Shown here piece after piece: positions 12,616 to 24,554 of a stretch of DNA of 64,000 bases. Origin of the DNA: Coleophoma eucalyptorum (Eukaryota; Ascomycota; Leotiomycetes; Helotiales; Dermateaceae); NCBI GenBank assembly GCA_026120035.1, contig JALRME010000016.1, positions 496,001 through 560,000 on the forward strand. The letters run 5' to 3'. Below the pieces are notes generated by a model. It saw only the letters and a list, made by a program, of their open reading frames with translations. It was not told where the DNA came from and did no database searches. The position numbers and the translations under genes are program-made. Position 1 is the first letter of the stretch, and each line of letters starts with the position of its first letter.

Positions 12616-15600
12616 TTCATGAACAAGCGCAGTAATCAGGACAGCAGCACACTACCACGACAACATCGACCAGGCAGAGCTCTTGGAAGCCAAAGCGATG
12701 TGTCGTCGGTACAGGAAGATGTTAAAGAGTAGAAGAGGAGGGACCGACGATGATATTGGCTGGCCGTTCGTTGAATTGGTTGGTTTCGGGGTATGGCTCT
12801 CGCTTGGCTATTTGCATGGGGTTTGCGGGTGTTGCTTTTTCGGACGTGCACCGAGAGACCAGGTATGAGCGGAAATTCCTCCTCTTATGGAAGAGTGACA
12901 GAAGTCGCTGAGCCAGGTCAAGCGAATTAATCCAGAGCGGAACAGGGTGTGCAGGCCTTGGGTGCTTAAGTGCAAAGCCCCGAGATGCTGCAGCGATGGG
13001 TGCCAGCTTCTAGGTGGGCTACTAGGACAGACTACGAGTACGAAAGACTAAGTGTGTTGCCCAATGACCTAGGCCGATGGTTGTTGTAGCCTGAACGGGA
13101 GTTGTGCCAGACCAGTTGATTCGATGCTTCGGTGGTTGGCCACTCGCAGCTCACAGCTTCAACTCGCCCGTCCCTGAGTCGTGCAGGGTTCCGATGACTA
13201 TCGTAGCTTCGAAAGCCTCAGTCTTCGTCCAGCTGTTACTGTATTTGCTCAATAATGCTCCACTTGATGCAGAGATGCAGTCGATGTGTTTGGGATTTGC
13301 TGTACTCGCAGTCTCTCGCTTTCCCGTCGCGGTATCTGCTTGCACCGTTGGAGCGTAGCGGTGCGATGCGTTGCTGTGCTGCGTTGGGTTTGCTATCGTG
13401 GTTTCTTGCGTGATCTTTGCTCTCAGGACCGACGTCTACCAACCAAGAGTGGGAAGACGTAAGTCTGCACTGCAATTTCTGGGCCCCGATTTCGATGGTC
13501 AAAATAAAGAGTCGAAGGGCTCGTGAGAACTGGCTGGTTCCACTTGATATGATCGAAGGAGTTGGGATAAAGAGGTCGTCGGAGAAGATCAAGCGAGCGA
13601 AACCCTCTCTTTTTTCTCTTTCTCTTCTTTCTTTTCTGGCGTCCCCGCAAGGTATCATATAAGTGTGATCTGACCAGCCAGCCAGTTTCTGCACAAAGCC
13701 TATCCAAACCGAACTCTTGGGATTATGGCTGGGTGTGATTAAACCTACTTCAGTCAATTCGTGATCCAGAAGATGCTGACCGCTGATGGAATCTCTGAGT
13801 GCTGACTGAGACCATCCATGTCTACTGTTTCCTCTTCAGGGACAGTCCATGTTTCAATTCATGTTAGCTGCGAATCTGTTAATCATGGCTTGCAGTGCCC
13901 CAAGCATTATTTTTCGAAATGCCCCCACACTTTGACAGCGGCAGTCGTGGCATCCAAGTAAGGCATTTGGCCGACTGGCTTTCCCCCTTGCAGAAGCCAC
14001 AAAAAGAATAGGGTCTTCAGCAAGCTACGTTGCAAGGAGGCCCGGCGAATGAAGCGTGAGACCAAGCAAGCACGTTACGAGAAATATGCTTTGGCTATGC
14101 AACTTTGGGACCTTCACGACACGCTGCTGGCTTTGCCTCACGGATAACCGATCCAGGCAAATGAGGCCTCAAGGCCCCCAACCCCAAAAGGCAGCTGTGC
14201 AGCTTGTGCTACTGTACAGTACATGCCGCATGCACCGGCCAACGAGAGCTGGTGGCCGACAGGGAAGTATACTTCCAAACCTGGACCGAGGAGCATACGA
14301 CACGACACGAGTCTGTTGACTGGCATTGCCAATACCATGTAGACGATCACTCGAACTGCAATTTCTCCCCACCGTCCACTGTGATGCCCGTCCTGGCAAT
14401 TCCATTGTATATACACACTTGCAGCATCCCATGCAGCAAGCAACGCTAGAGAGGAGACCGACGACCTTCGGCTGCGTACTCTCGACATCTCAAGATGAGG
14501 TTAAATTGCGGCATTAGGGCAGTATGATTGATAGTGGATTTGGAGAGTGCGGAAACCCCTTTACAGATATCACGGCCGAGGGAAACAACATTCCAAGACC
14601 CTTCATGCTTTCAGCCCATGTTACGCTTTCTAAGTCTAGCTGTCGACAGGGTCAATTGTACGAGCTATTATTGTAAACGTGTTTGCGCAATGGCGCTGAC
14701 CTAGACTCCCCAAGCAGCTCTCCTCACACCTGTACAGAGAAACTCCAGGTAGCTCGATAGCTAGGTTCGGTCCGCGAGCACGCGGGGGCTTTCTTAGAAG
14801 GAGCTGTGCTGAAACAAATCACCACGACAAGGCAATTGGGCGCTGCGTAAAATTGATGCACTGCTCGACGGCGTATAAATGGGCACAGTCCAACGCAATT
14901 TCATTGGTAATACTCGATTGGACTCCACACAATATGCGGATAGACGCGAGAGAAGGGATCAATCAGAAATCAAAAGGCCTTCAGCCATGCAGTGCACAGT
15001 TGCACCTATCCCATATTTTATCGCAACTTTGCACGGGATGCAGCTTGGCTTCCGCACTGGAAGCGGCTACTCTGCCGTGCAGCATTTTACGTACGGAGTA
15101 CAGATCTCATAGATGATAAGCCACCATCATTCCCCACTGCAGTCACTACTGCATGCAATGGAGCAGCACAGTGTATGAAAACCCTGAACAGATTAATGGT
15201 TTCTTGCGATAATATGAAGATATACACGTTGCATGATGCGACCCAGATGTTGTTGGATACTTGAAGCTAACTCTCAGGCCCATTTGATACATGTTTCGTC
15301 GCTTCGGTCGTCTCATCTAGATTTCCCATATGCCTGGTAGACTTCGGTAAGCTTGAAAGTATATCCAGCTCGTGTTGTGAGGCGAGGAATTCAGTATCCA
15401 CGCACGAGCAGATTAGGGTGGAAGCATGCTCGTCATCGTACCTAGCGAGATAAGGGGGCCTCTACAGGATGATTTTAGAGTTTACAGGATGTGACCAAAT
15501 ATTTGGCCATTCTACCAAGTTTCTGGGTAAGGACGGCATGGAGACTCTTTTCTTTCTGTGAACAAGATGTCTCTTGGCGATACAGCTATTCAGAGGCTGT

Positions 15601-18333
15601 GGGAGCAATACTCGAAACATGATGAGGTTACTGAAGAAGAAAGAGTCCATTTTAGATCATACGACTGGCTGTGATTCTTCGTGACTCAATAATATCCGAA
15701 GTCAACCGGTATTGTGCCGGAGCGACGTATGCTTGCCGTCGCTAGCCACTTTATGCATGAAAGCTCACATCTTTCTCCCCACTTAGCAAATAGGTGGACA
15801 TAATACGTCATGACCAGCACGGTGAAGCCCAAGTGCAAACTCAGATCATGCCTCGCAGCTTCTGTGGCATCGCTGTGACACCTTTGCAGCAAGCATTTGC
15901 CTGCACACGTTGAAGCTTCTTCCGCCTCATCTGCACATCTTTTTGGAGTGGTATTCTGTCCAGAGCCCACACTTTGACCAAGCGAAGGGGATGTAATTTT
16001 GTAATCACCGACGGAGGGGCCTTCTTTTGACTTCTGCACTACTACTTGCGAATAAAGACGATCTCCGCGTCGTCCCGTTCCCTCATGGGGTATGAGCTTT
16101 TTGGTCGAAGCCATAGGCGGATCGTTTCTTGTACACCAGTCTGTGCGTACCTGGAACATTTTGCAGAATGCTGTATATCTAAAGTACATGCAGAGGCGCT
16201 GGACGTTGGCGCTGTGCGCTGTGCGCTGTATGCATTTCTTACCGTCCCGTATCGGATCCAATGAACCACACAGCTCGGATACGATAAATATCATGGTACT
16301 TATTATGTATGGGTATGGTGCAGGCTCGGTTGATTGTCAGAGTGGCATTCCAGACCTTGCGATAAGGAACAAGTATCGCAAATGGCATGGCTGGGATGTC
16401 TGCCGTTGTCCTCGTACTTGAACCGGGAAGTCGCAGAGTCGGACAACCACTTCGGCAAACCTAGAACCGCAAGAAGATTCTGCCAACCTCGTTGCCAACA
16501 ACTTCACCAAAATCAGTGGCTGACATTATTGCGAGAGTAGTCATCGCGGCCCGGCTAAGCTCGGAGCGATGACAGTCCGGTGCTCGCCACGTAAGAAAAA
16601 TAGATCTTGTGATGGACAAACCAAGGATAAGTTTCATGGAGTTATCCTGGTGTTTGAAAGTTACCAATACTTCGTTTCTGAGGATGGATGGCTTGATAAT
16701 CGTTGACGCATCTTGAAGGGGAATGCTGAGGGAGGACCGTGATTGTGGCTTCGATACGCTTTGACCTCCAGGCCAGAGTCTTGTAGGCTCGTGCCGCTGA
16801 CAGCGCCAGACGGCGGACTACTTGCAACAACTCCACAAAGTGACAGCTCAGACGAAGGCAACTTTGACAAGTACTTGATCTAGCTGAAGTGCTTACAATA
16901 TCCGAAGGTTGCCGTTAGGACGCCGTCCTCTCAGCTGTACTGTAAGCTTCCTTCCACTGCGTTATCTTGCTGCCCGGCCAGATCAGCGAGGTTGTAGCGT
17001 GTCCCTGAGAGCGTTTCCATAAAGCAATAATCTGCCAGCCACGCTGCAGGACTAACATAGCTTCACGTATCATGCACGCTCGGTGCAAATCATGACCTGG
17101 CCTTCCGAAAGAATTGTTCAATCAGGCAGAAAAGAGAGCTGAAGGGCATGCGAGGGGAAGGAAGAGGAAAGTTACTCCGCAATACGATCGACCCAAGAGA
17201 TCTGGAACTGGGAGGTGCTGGAGATCATGGACGGGGTCCGAGCTTCATCCTTGAACGACTTTGTTTGTCTCGCACCTTTTGCAGCGAATTGCGACCGCCA
17301 TGCCGCAAGGAGTATTTGGCATCGTCAGAAAGATTTGTCTTGAGCGGAGATAGCACTGGCCGCTAAGAGAGCTGAGCTCGACCAATTCTATTCGGTGAGA
17401 ACGTACTACTTACACTACTGTATCGGTAGAGGCTATTTTGGACTCCAGCGGTGTATGCATGATGCTCGAAAGGTACCATGCTAGACTCCAGTAGCGTCAG
17501 CCAAAACCCCCAGCTTTCTCAATTATGTTTCCTAATAGGACGGGCAACTAGTAGACGGCAAGGTATTCTGACAAACAAATTCAATCGAAAGAGCTTGGGG
17601 TCCGGATTCTGCCGGAATGTTCCCCTCTCCTCAACCTCTCTCTCATGCCCTCTCCATCGAATTGTGGCTGCCAATGTCTCACATGATGCACACTCCGGTT
17701 GATTTAATTGCACGATTCGATACTCGAGACGGCACAGTCTCAAGATCTTGCATGTGAATCTTCAGCGCTAGTAGATGATCAACAAAAGTCTTGTTCTGGT
17801 CGTTACACTTGATCAGAAGACCTAAAATAGGAAACGCCAACCCCTTCAACATCATCGCGTCGGTCTATGACGGTAGTGAGACTTCTGATAATAGACCTTC
17901 GCCACCAAGCGCTCACCCTGGCCAGATGTTACCATCAAACTCCATCTTCTGAAAGTAATAGTATTGAAACATTATGTCTGCTATGCCCCTGCCTCGGATG
18001 CTATCGAAGTACGAACCTCGAACACTTGCAAGAGATTTGGAATGTAAACCCCGGCCCACCGAATGGTTCATGGCTGGTGTAGTATAGTCTGAAGTGGCGG
18101 CCCGAATTGGGTCCATTTCTTGAACATTTCAGCCTAAGAAGGGTGTTTGATGACCGAGTTATTTTTTTTTCAATCAATGGAAGTCGCGGTGGGTCATAAA
18201 AGGCACTCGCAAGAAATGGATCTCTCGATCCAGAGATACTTGGCTCCAACTAGGCATTTTCAAATCTTGCATCTCACCACCAACCATGTGCACTCATTCC
18301 CCACGATTTGAGAGACGGCTTATCAGATAGAGA
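12616..18333. other. 5.7-kb gene-free interval upstream of the Zn2Cys6 gene
   Basis: It lies between the Zn2Cys6 start (left) and the 3' end of the next minus-strand gene. The largest open frames (173 codons at 13236-13757 and 202 codons at 15686-16294, both minus) show no known motif and no plausible splice partners. The part next to 12616 is presumably promoter and 5' leader of the regulator. No tRNA, repeat array or transposon ends were seen. Confidence 0.6.
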
Positions 18334-19947
18334 TCATGTAGCTTGCTTTTCGGCAGATGCGTTTCTCAGAGCATCAATCTCGCGTTGCAACGCGCTTAGG
18401 TCAGCGAGTATGTCCTTTCCACTCGAGGCTGTTCCGGGTCTATCAACGTAGGAACTAGAGGAGGCAGTAGAATCGCGCCTCGTACTTTCTATACTCCGTC
18501 GTGAGTACTCGCCGCTCGTTCTTGAGCCTGGAGACACAATTGGTGTATTAGGTAAGTCAAAGCTAGCCCTTCCATGTCGATGTGGAGGAGGTGGTGGTGG
18601 CACAAATGAAGCTCTTCTATTATTCGGCATTTCCATGCTTGACACAGAAGGGGGTCTTTGTCTCATTGACGATGCTCGTGTAGGCGCTACAGCAGGTGCC
18701 GGCGACAACATGGAGGATATTGGGATTGAAGTGGAAGAGTTCGATGCCCTGATCGATCCAGGTCTTCTGGAAGGAGGAGGTGGTGGAGCTCTCGCACTGT
18801 CGGAGCGCGGTCGCCCAGCTACAAACCCCGCAATACTGGCATTATCCTCTTCCATCCTCGGGGACAATCTTCCATGGTCAGGCTTCGACAGTTTGGAGTC
18901 TGATACTAGTTGGCTATGTCTTCTAGAAATCGGAGGAGCTGGAGGAGTCTTGCGTTTGATCGACAAAGAAGGAGATGGTGGTTCTGGCGTCTTTCCAGCA
19001 GCCTCCTTATCGAAGATCGACTCACGCTCAGACTCATGGCTTGCACGTTCAGGAGCTGGTGGCAAAGGCTTGTTAAGATCTGTTGGGGATTTTATAGATG
19101 ATAAAGAACTACTAGATGTGTTGAAATGTGGTTGTGGCATCTCCAGGTCTTGTGTAGGTGATATGTGTACGCCGGAAGTGGGACTATCTTTTAATTCCAC
19201 CTTGATGAGTTTACCATGTCTCGAGCTCGGAGGAGGAGGCTTCTTCCTTCCGCCTGTAGATGATACTGCATGGTCTGTTGAAAAACCTCGCCGTTCTTCT
19301 TCAGGCTCTGAGACTTCGTGGGATGTCCGAGGTGACTCAGGATGTGGTTCTTGGACGGGCTCAAAGATAGACTGCCTGGATACCGACGAAGTGTCTGTAC
19401 TACTCCCCCCATCCCCAAGTCCAGGGTGTAGCACAGGTGCGGTTGGAGTGCTTGAAGCTGTAGAAGAGCCAAGCCCCGAGTCTCCCGTCATAAGCAATCT
19501 CTTGAATGCCTCAACATTCATGGACACCCTCGCTGGGTTGGCCACAACACCAGCAGGTACCGCACCTCCTTCCATTGTTTCCAACGTCTTCTGAAAAGGA
19601 TTTGGCGGTGCTTGCCCAAACTGCACAGGACTCTCATCGTCGGATGTGTCTGAGATCGTCCCGCCAAAGGGATCATTATTCGTAGCTGTCGTAAGGTCGT
19701 TACGTCGTAATGGTGCAGTGCGGTTTGTTGACCAAGTATCTTCCTCGGGAGAGGAAGGCGGCGGTGACTGGACGCGTACCTTCTTCACGGGCTTTGTCTG
19801 TATCCTTGGCACATCTTGCCTGTCCAGATTCGTGGTGTCAGTCAACAGTTTGTGCTGGGAGATGGGGTTTTGATTGACGATCGCGGGGTCTGGAGCTTCA
19901 GAGCCTTTCCTCCGAAATGGATTGGAGGAAGGGAAGCTGGTAGTCAT
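18334..19947 (-). CDS. Disordered proline/serine-rich protein with NPF motif (unknown function)
   Basis: A single uninterrupted frame of 537 residues. The N-terminus contains SNPFRRK and later NPFQK; NPF is the ligand of EH-domain endocytic proteins. The middle is Ser/Pro-rich with several SH3-ligand-like stretches (KKPPPPSSRH, RAPPPPPSRRP, VPPPPPPHRH). The last 30 residues (DILADLSALQREIDAL) form a short amphipathic helix or coiled coil. A short conserved-looking block, MNVEAFKRLLMTG, lies near residue 142. This composition suggests a cortical, actin or endocytic adaptor, but that is inference. The opposite strand is also open for 319 codons at 18635-19594, which is a composition shadow. The next gene upstream on the same strand is ECO1. 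Confidence 0.8.
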   Translation of the reverse strand: MTTSFPSSNPFRRKGSEAPDPAIVNQNPISQHKLLTDTTNLDRQDVPRIQTKPVKKVRVQSPPPSSPEEDTWSTNRTAPLRRNDLTTATNNDPFGGTISDTSDDESPVQFGQAPPNPFQKTLETMEGGAVPAGVVANPARVSMNVEAFKRLLMTGDSGLGSSTASSTPTAPVLHPGLGDGGSSTDTSSVSRQSIFEPVQEPHPESPRTSHEVSEPEEERRGFSTDHAVSSTGGRKKPPPPSSRHGKLIKVELKDSPTSGVHISPTQDLEMPQPHFNTSSSSLSSIKSPTDLNKPLPPAPERASHESERESIFDKEAAGKTPEPPSPSLSIKRKTPPAPPISRRHSQLVSDSKLSKPDHGRLSPRMEEDNASIAGFVAGRPRSDSARAPPPPPSRRPGSIRASNSSTSIPISSMLSPAPAVAPTRASSMRQRPPSVSSMEMPNNRRASFVPPPPPPHRHGRASFDLPNTPIVSPGSRTSGEYSRRSIESTRRDSTASSSSYVDRPGTASSGKDILADLSALQREIDALRNASAEKQAT

Positions 19948-20542
19948 TCTGAGGAACAGGACGAGTCAAGATCCAGGGGCCAAGGAGGGAGAAGTGAGAT
20001 CATGCGATAGCCATCGATACGTTCACGTCGGCCTGAGCATCCGATGAGGTCGATGCTATTACCTCACGAAGTACCTTAAGGTAAGCAAGCTGTCGGAGTG
20101 CTCGGAAACTCAGAATCTCCCGGCGGCCGCACCTCTGGTGCCTTGGCTTGGCGATGCTGTAGTTTGTTTGCGGGCCAGTAGCATAAAACACCACCCATTG
20201 CGGAGATATATTCTAGTTCAGTTGTTTGATCTCATGTATCAGAGTTATGCTCATGGTTATTTCCTACTCGAATGATCCATTGAAAATTAAGAGGAGTGTA
20301 ATTGCATCAATGTGGGTATCTACCATCCTAGCCGGATAAACGCCTTCCATAGCCACGCAATAAGACACCTGCTACATATGCCCAAGTGCCGTTTACCATT
20401 GTACAAAAATCCATGCAAAGTCTCCATGGCACCTAGACGCCCATAAATCGGCAGTCCTATCGTTTCTTGCGAACAAATCCGAAAATGAATTGGATGCAAT
20501 GACTCAGCAGATACGCAAAGCTCGGCCTTTACCTGCACAACT
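19948..20542. other. Intergenic, promoter side of the NPF protein gene
   Basis: 595 bp between the start of the NPF protein gene and the ECO1 stop. No open frame or motif of note. It must hold the terminator of ECO1 and the promoter of the downstream gene. Confidence 0.6.
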
Positions 20543-22364
20543 TCATATGGTGCCAGAAACCATGGTCTCAACCAATCTATTCTCCTCGACAACCGTCGGC
20601 GCATGCTTCCAGTCGCAGAGGAAGGGGTAATCTACAAAGCAACCCTTTTGATAGTTCGTTGCAAATTTTATACCTGACATTGTAGGCCAGCTGAAAGCTA
20701 CTTCACTCCTAGGAATGATATATCCGGGAACGAAGTTAGCCTTCCGAGCTTGATCAACAAGCCTGGTAGCGAAAGCCTTGTGACGATGCTCCTTCTTTGT
20801 CCAAATTCGATCGACCAACATTACGGCTCGTTGAGGTGAGTCAACGTAGACATACTTCTGGTAAGCCTCATCGGGTGGCGGAAGAACAATTTGTGGCCAA
20901 GGTCCATGCAAATCTTGGGTTGTATCGCCTTGAAAATAGAAGCCAGCTTCGGAAATTCTCTCGGCAAGCAGAACAGCTGCAGGAACACCCGCAATCAAAT
21001 AGATGTAAACCTTGTAGCGTTGAACCATGCCTTCAGAAACAGGGTCCGGGTTTGGAATTTCAGTAAAGACTTCTTCTTTTTGGAGGCACATTCCGCCCAG
21101 GTCATTTCGTGCTTGCTCCATCATGGTGATGGCAGCATCTTTAAGTTTACTGGAGCAACTTTTATCAATGCAGAGGATTCTATGTCTGTCATCGAGATGG
21201 TGTTTCCAAATTTGGCAACGTTGGATTCCTTGCGACTTGAGTATGGCCTCATTTGTAGATGTCTTGTGAAAGGTTATGTGAGCTGCGACTTCTGCCTTGA
21301 TAGTGCTGTTGTATAACATGCTGCACTCCTTACAAGTAACAGATCCGGAGCCACCAACAGAACTGTCGAAAACGGTCTGGGTGAGCTTCTTTCCTCCAGC
21401 GCGAGAACGTGAAGATCTACTATAAATTGAGTTAGTCAACGTAACAACCAATTATCAACCCGAACATAGCATACTTGATAGATACATAACCATTGCCTTC
21501 GGAGGACGGTGTGTCAATGTCATCGCCATCTCCAGACTCAGTTCGAGAGATTTTCTTCGGCAGCTCCCGACACTGCTTAGCAAATAGCTTGGCACCCTTT
21601 GAGTCCACCTCTTGCACACATCTTGGTCTCTTGCCTAGTCGTCCACCAAAGTCGGTAGCAGGTGGAGGCGGACTGCAGCCATAGGGGATTCCGTCATCCT
21701 CAGCATGTTTGGGGCTGTCATCAGATGACGACTCGAATGACATTTTGATCATTTTGAGTGGTATTGACTTTGCCGTTAGTCTTCTACGTTGTCTTTGGGT
21801 CGATTGGATCTGGTCTTGTGAATCTTTGGCGAGGAATGGCAGTGGAGAAGAAGGGGGCGTGACAGTTGATACCGTGGAACCAGACATGTTATCAACAAGT
21901 TTAGAAGGGATTGGACTCGAAGAAGGCGCCACAGGCTTGAAATAACTCTGTATAGTCCCGCGTTTTGGTGGAAGGGCTTCAGTCGCAAGATTTTGTGATG
22001 GGCAGAGCTTAGAATTTACAGCTCCTGCAGGATCTGATACCGCTTCCCGTTCTGATATCCTTTGTCGCTTTGGAAGAGGCTTTGCTGTGTCTGTCTTCAC
22101 GCGTTTTCCATACGTTTTGATTTCTTTCCTACGCTCTTATCAGCTCTCTCCTGCTCCCAAGTGTAGATTGACATGTACCGAGCCGTATTTCCTGTAGGTA
22201 ATTCCAATAGAGCTGTTTTTGCTGAGATACCAGCGATCTCAACGCTTGGCGTTCTCGTATGCGTTGACGCGTCACTATGAAAGATCATCGTGTTATTGAA
22301 CGTACAAACATTAGTTCTGCTTATAAAGGGCTTACTTTTGAGTTCTGACAATCATTTTACTCAT
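20543..22364 (-). CDS. ECO1: Sister-chromatid cohesion acetyltransferase Eco1/Ctf7/Eso1 family
   Basis: It acetylates the cohesin subunit Smc3 during S phase to establish cohesion in the nucleus. I join exons 22364-22336, 22128-21475 and 21419-20543 into 519 residues. The first exon codes only for MSKMIVRTQK and is followed by a 207-bp intron; the join reads TQKKEIKTYGKRV, a plausible N-terminus, whereas the long second-exon frame has no ATG of its own. A PIP-box-like element (GTIQSYFKP) for PCNA binding lies in exon 2. Exon 3 has the zinc finger CKEC...HITFH (C-x2-C-x14-H-x3-H), then the GNAT-type domain with RIWTKKEHRHKAFATRLVD and the ESCO signature AFSWPTMSGIKFATNY. The usual C/GISRIW is changed to LVDRIW here. 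The second intron, 21420-21474, has branch GACTAAC. Confidence 0.9.
22129..22335 (-). other. First intron of ECO1
   Basis: A 207-bp intron with donor AAAGTAAGC and acceptor GAGCGTAG, with CTGAT about 15 bases before the acceptor. It separates a 29-base first coding exon from the rest. It is longer than most introns here; an extra short exon inside it cannot be excluded. Confidence 0.65.
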
Positions 22365-22843
22365 TAACTCGCCTCGATCGTGCGCCAGCATCAGCTGCAA
22401 GTCGCGTCGTGGAACCACTTCTATGGGGTTGAAGTAAAAAAACATATATACTTAGGTTCTGGAGTCGTGATTTTAGCGCGTATCTTTCGTGCGCCATATC
22501 ACGTGAAGTCAATAAATTACCCGATCGCTTCCCTAACGCGGGGCCTGATTCTGAAGCACTTTACAATTATGTCACCCTGTCTGTAAATGTTAGCAGTATC
22601 TATGGAGTTGAATTGTGTACTCTGATGACTATCAATTCAAGTCTAATCTCTTCCAATCTTAAGAACCGTATATTTTTGACAGCTTTGGATGTTCGCAACA
22701 AGTCCTATTTGGACTATTGAATGTCCCTTCCGAGGTGAATGCAGCCTGTTGCTATAATACAACCATCTATATCATGCAGACCGACAGACCCATAAACTAT
22801 ACTACACAAGAAATACTAAATTTCTTCGTCAATTCATCATACA
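22365..22843. other. Intergenic between ECO1 start and COQ1 stop
   Basis: 479 bp, presumably ECO1 promoter plus COQ1 3' end. No repeats or other open frames of interest. Confidence 0.6.
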
Positions 22844-24259
22844 CTACTTTCTCCGTTTCAGAGTTTTGTTAGCCATCTCCACTAGTCCATCTTTCGCTTC
22901 GCTGTCTGGGAAAGCATCGATGGCTGCAATAGCTCTATCTTTGTAGTCTTCTGCAAGAGCTCGGGTTTGCTCTAATCCGTCACTTTGGGCCACCAATTCA
23001 CGAGCCTGTAAACCAATTAGTGAAATTCTATTTGCGTATCTAGGGAATTGAGAACTTACTCGCGCAACGTCTCCTTCCTTAGAGAATTTCCTCCCCACTA
23101 AAGAACCCAATTCTCGATTATGCTTCCACGCAAAGAGAAGAGGGGCGGTGGCAAGACCTAATTCCAGATCTGCGCCAGCTGGTTTTCCAAGCTCCTTCTC
23201 GCTAATTGTGTAGTCCAACATGTCATCCACAAGTTGGAATGCCAACCCGAGATTTTTGCCATAAGAGTACGCTGCTTCAACAGTCGTTTGGTCTGACCCC
23301 CCTAGAAGAGCTGCAGCTCGGCAAGATTTGGAGATAAGACTGCCAGTTTTCAGATAGGTTTTTTGAAGGTAGTACGTGATTGCGTCCTCTGTCCACACTG
23401 GGTTCTTCTCGTCGCGAGCTGTGTTTTTCAACTGCATGAATTCGCCCTCGACGAGATTTGCAATGACGGTTGCCAGGAGCTCAACAACTTCTGGATCACG
23501 CAGACGTGCCAATGCCACTGAAGCACGTCCAAGCAAAAAGTCTCCTGCCAATACAGCCATTTTATTGCCAAATTCTAAGTTCGCCGAAGGTGATCCGCGT
23601 CTCGAGACTGAAGAGTCAATAACATCGTCGTGCAGGAGTGAAGCAGTGTGGATGAGCTCGGTGATTTCAGCAAGTCTTCGCTGAGAAGGCAAGATATCGC
23701 TCTCAGAAGCTGAGTAAGACGTCGGCGAATGTGTGAGAGGATTCGTGGTTGGCGAGGAGGGATTGACATCGGAGAGAATTGCAGATGGGGATATGGACTC
23801 ATCAATGTTCACACTTATTGGGCTTCTGGGAATTTTTGGTGCTAGAGCCGTTGCTCTGGACATCAAAAGCACAATCAATGGTCGCACATGCTTGCCTTCT
23901 GCTTGTGTGTAGTACTTCGCAACGGTATCCAGTGAAGGATGCCCGGATCCCAATAGCTGCCTTATATTGCCAGTCAAGAACTTCATCTCTTTTGCCACAA
24001 TCCTCAATGGATCTATACTAATACCCCCAGATGTTGCAGCTTGTGATTGCGCATTGGATAACACGGTTGAGGCGAGAGAAACCGCTTGCGCCCATGATGA
24101 CTGTCTCCGCCGCGTAGAACGTGGGTATGTGGTATTCGACGTAGCTTGCAAAGATCGTACAGGGGCCAATTGACACCTCGCGCATGTAGTATATAGCTGT
24201 ATTCGTGATGTTGCGGAGCTGTTCGAGAGCAATAATGCTCGGGTCGACCGGATTTTCAT
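22844..24259 (-). CDS. COQ1: Mitochondrial trans-polyprenyl diphosphate synthase (ubiquinone side chain)
   Basis: It builds the long prenyl tail of coenzyme Q from IPP and an allylic primer, in mitochondria. Exons 24259-23060 and 23005-22844 give 453 residues. The first 60 are rich in Arg/Ser/Thr without acids, as in a matrix-targeting sequence. GKHVRP is at 122-127. The two aspartate-rich metal-binding motifs are DDVID (211-215) and DDMLD (345-349), with GKPAGADL after the second. A Ser/Pro-rich insert at about 142-190 separates the FARM helices. The 54-bp intron 23006-23059 (GTAAGT...TTTACAG) is a multiple of three without a stop, so an unspliced read would wrongly add 18 residues; removing it gives DVARARELV, as in the family. 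Divergent from VMA12 across 295 bp. Confidence 0.95.
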   Translation of the reverse strand: MKIRSTRALLLSNSSATSRIQLYTTCARCQLAPVRSLQATSNTTYPRSTRRRQSSWAQAVSLASTVLSNAQSQAATSGGISIDPLRIVAKEMKFLTGNIRQLLGSGHPSLDTVAKYYTQAEGKHVRPLIVLLMSRATALAPKIPRSPISVNIDESISPSAILSDVNPSSPTTNPLTHSPTSYSASESDILPSQRRLAEITELIHTASLLHDDVIDSSVSRRGSPSANLEFGNKMAVLAGDFLLGRASVALARLRDPEVVELLATVIANLVEGEFMQLKNTARDEKNPVWTEDAITYYLQKTYLKTGSLISKSCRAAALLGGSDQTTVEAAYSYGKNLGLAFQLVDDMLDYTISEKELGKPAGADLELGLATAPLLFAWKHNRELGSLVGRKFSKEGDVARVSSQFPRYANRISLIGLQARELVAQSDGLEQTRALAEDYKDRAIAAIDAFPDSEAKDGLVEMANKTLKRRK

Positions 24260-24554
24260 GTCCTGTGAAGTCCTTGTGACGAGATCGGGCGGAAGAAATG
24301 AGAGAACGGATGGAGTCGTACTAGATTACACGAATAACGAAACCCAGAAAGAAAGGAATTGAAAACGCGGTGAGCATAACCTAAAAGCTCTAATGTCTAT
24401 GATGCCCAAGATGTAGAAATGTTGAAGCCCGGCTAATCTTAGCCAAATCGATCAGATCGGCGAAAAGAAATGCCGAGCCACGAGCTCTCGATCATTCCTC
24501 GACCACGAAATGCCGTTTCAAGACTATCATGAGATACCTTAGGTAGCAACGATA
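24260..24554. promoter_or_regulatory. Shared divergent promoter of COQ1 and VMA12/VPH2
   Basis: Only 295 bp separate the two start codons, which face away from each other, so both genes must use this DNA or the ends of each other. No clear TATA box is seen. A bidirectional promoter is inferred from the arrangement alone. Confidence 0.6.

Noticed and set aside
15686..16294. 202-codon minus-strand open frame in the gene-free region
   Set aside because: No known motif, no splice partners, atypical composition; likely chance.
18635..19594. 319-codon plus-strand open frame
   Set aside because: It is the antisense shadow of the 537-residue minus-strand gene, caused by its Ser/Pro-rich composition.
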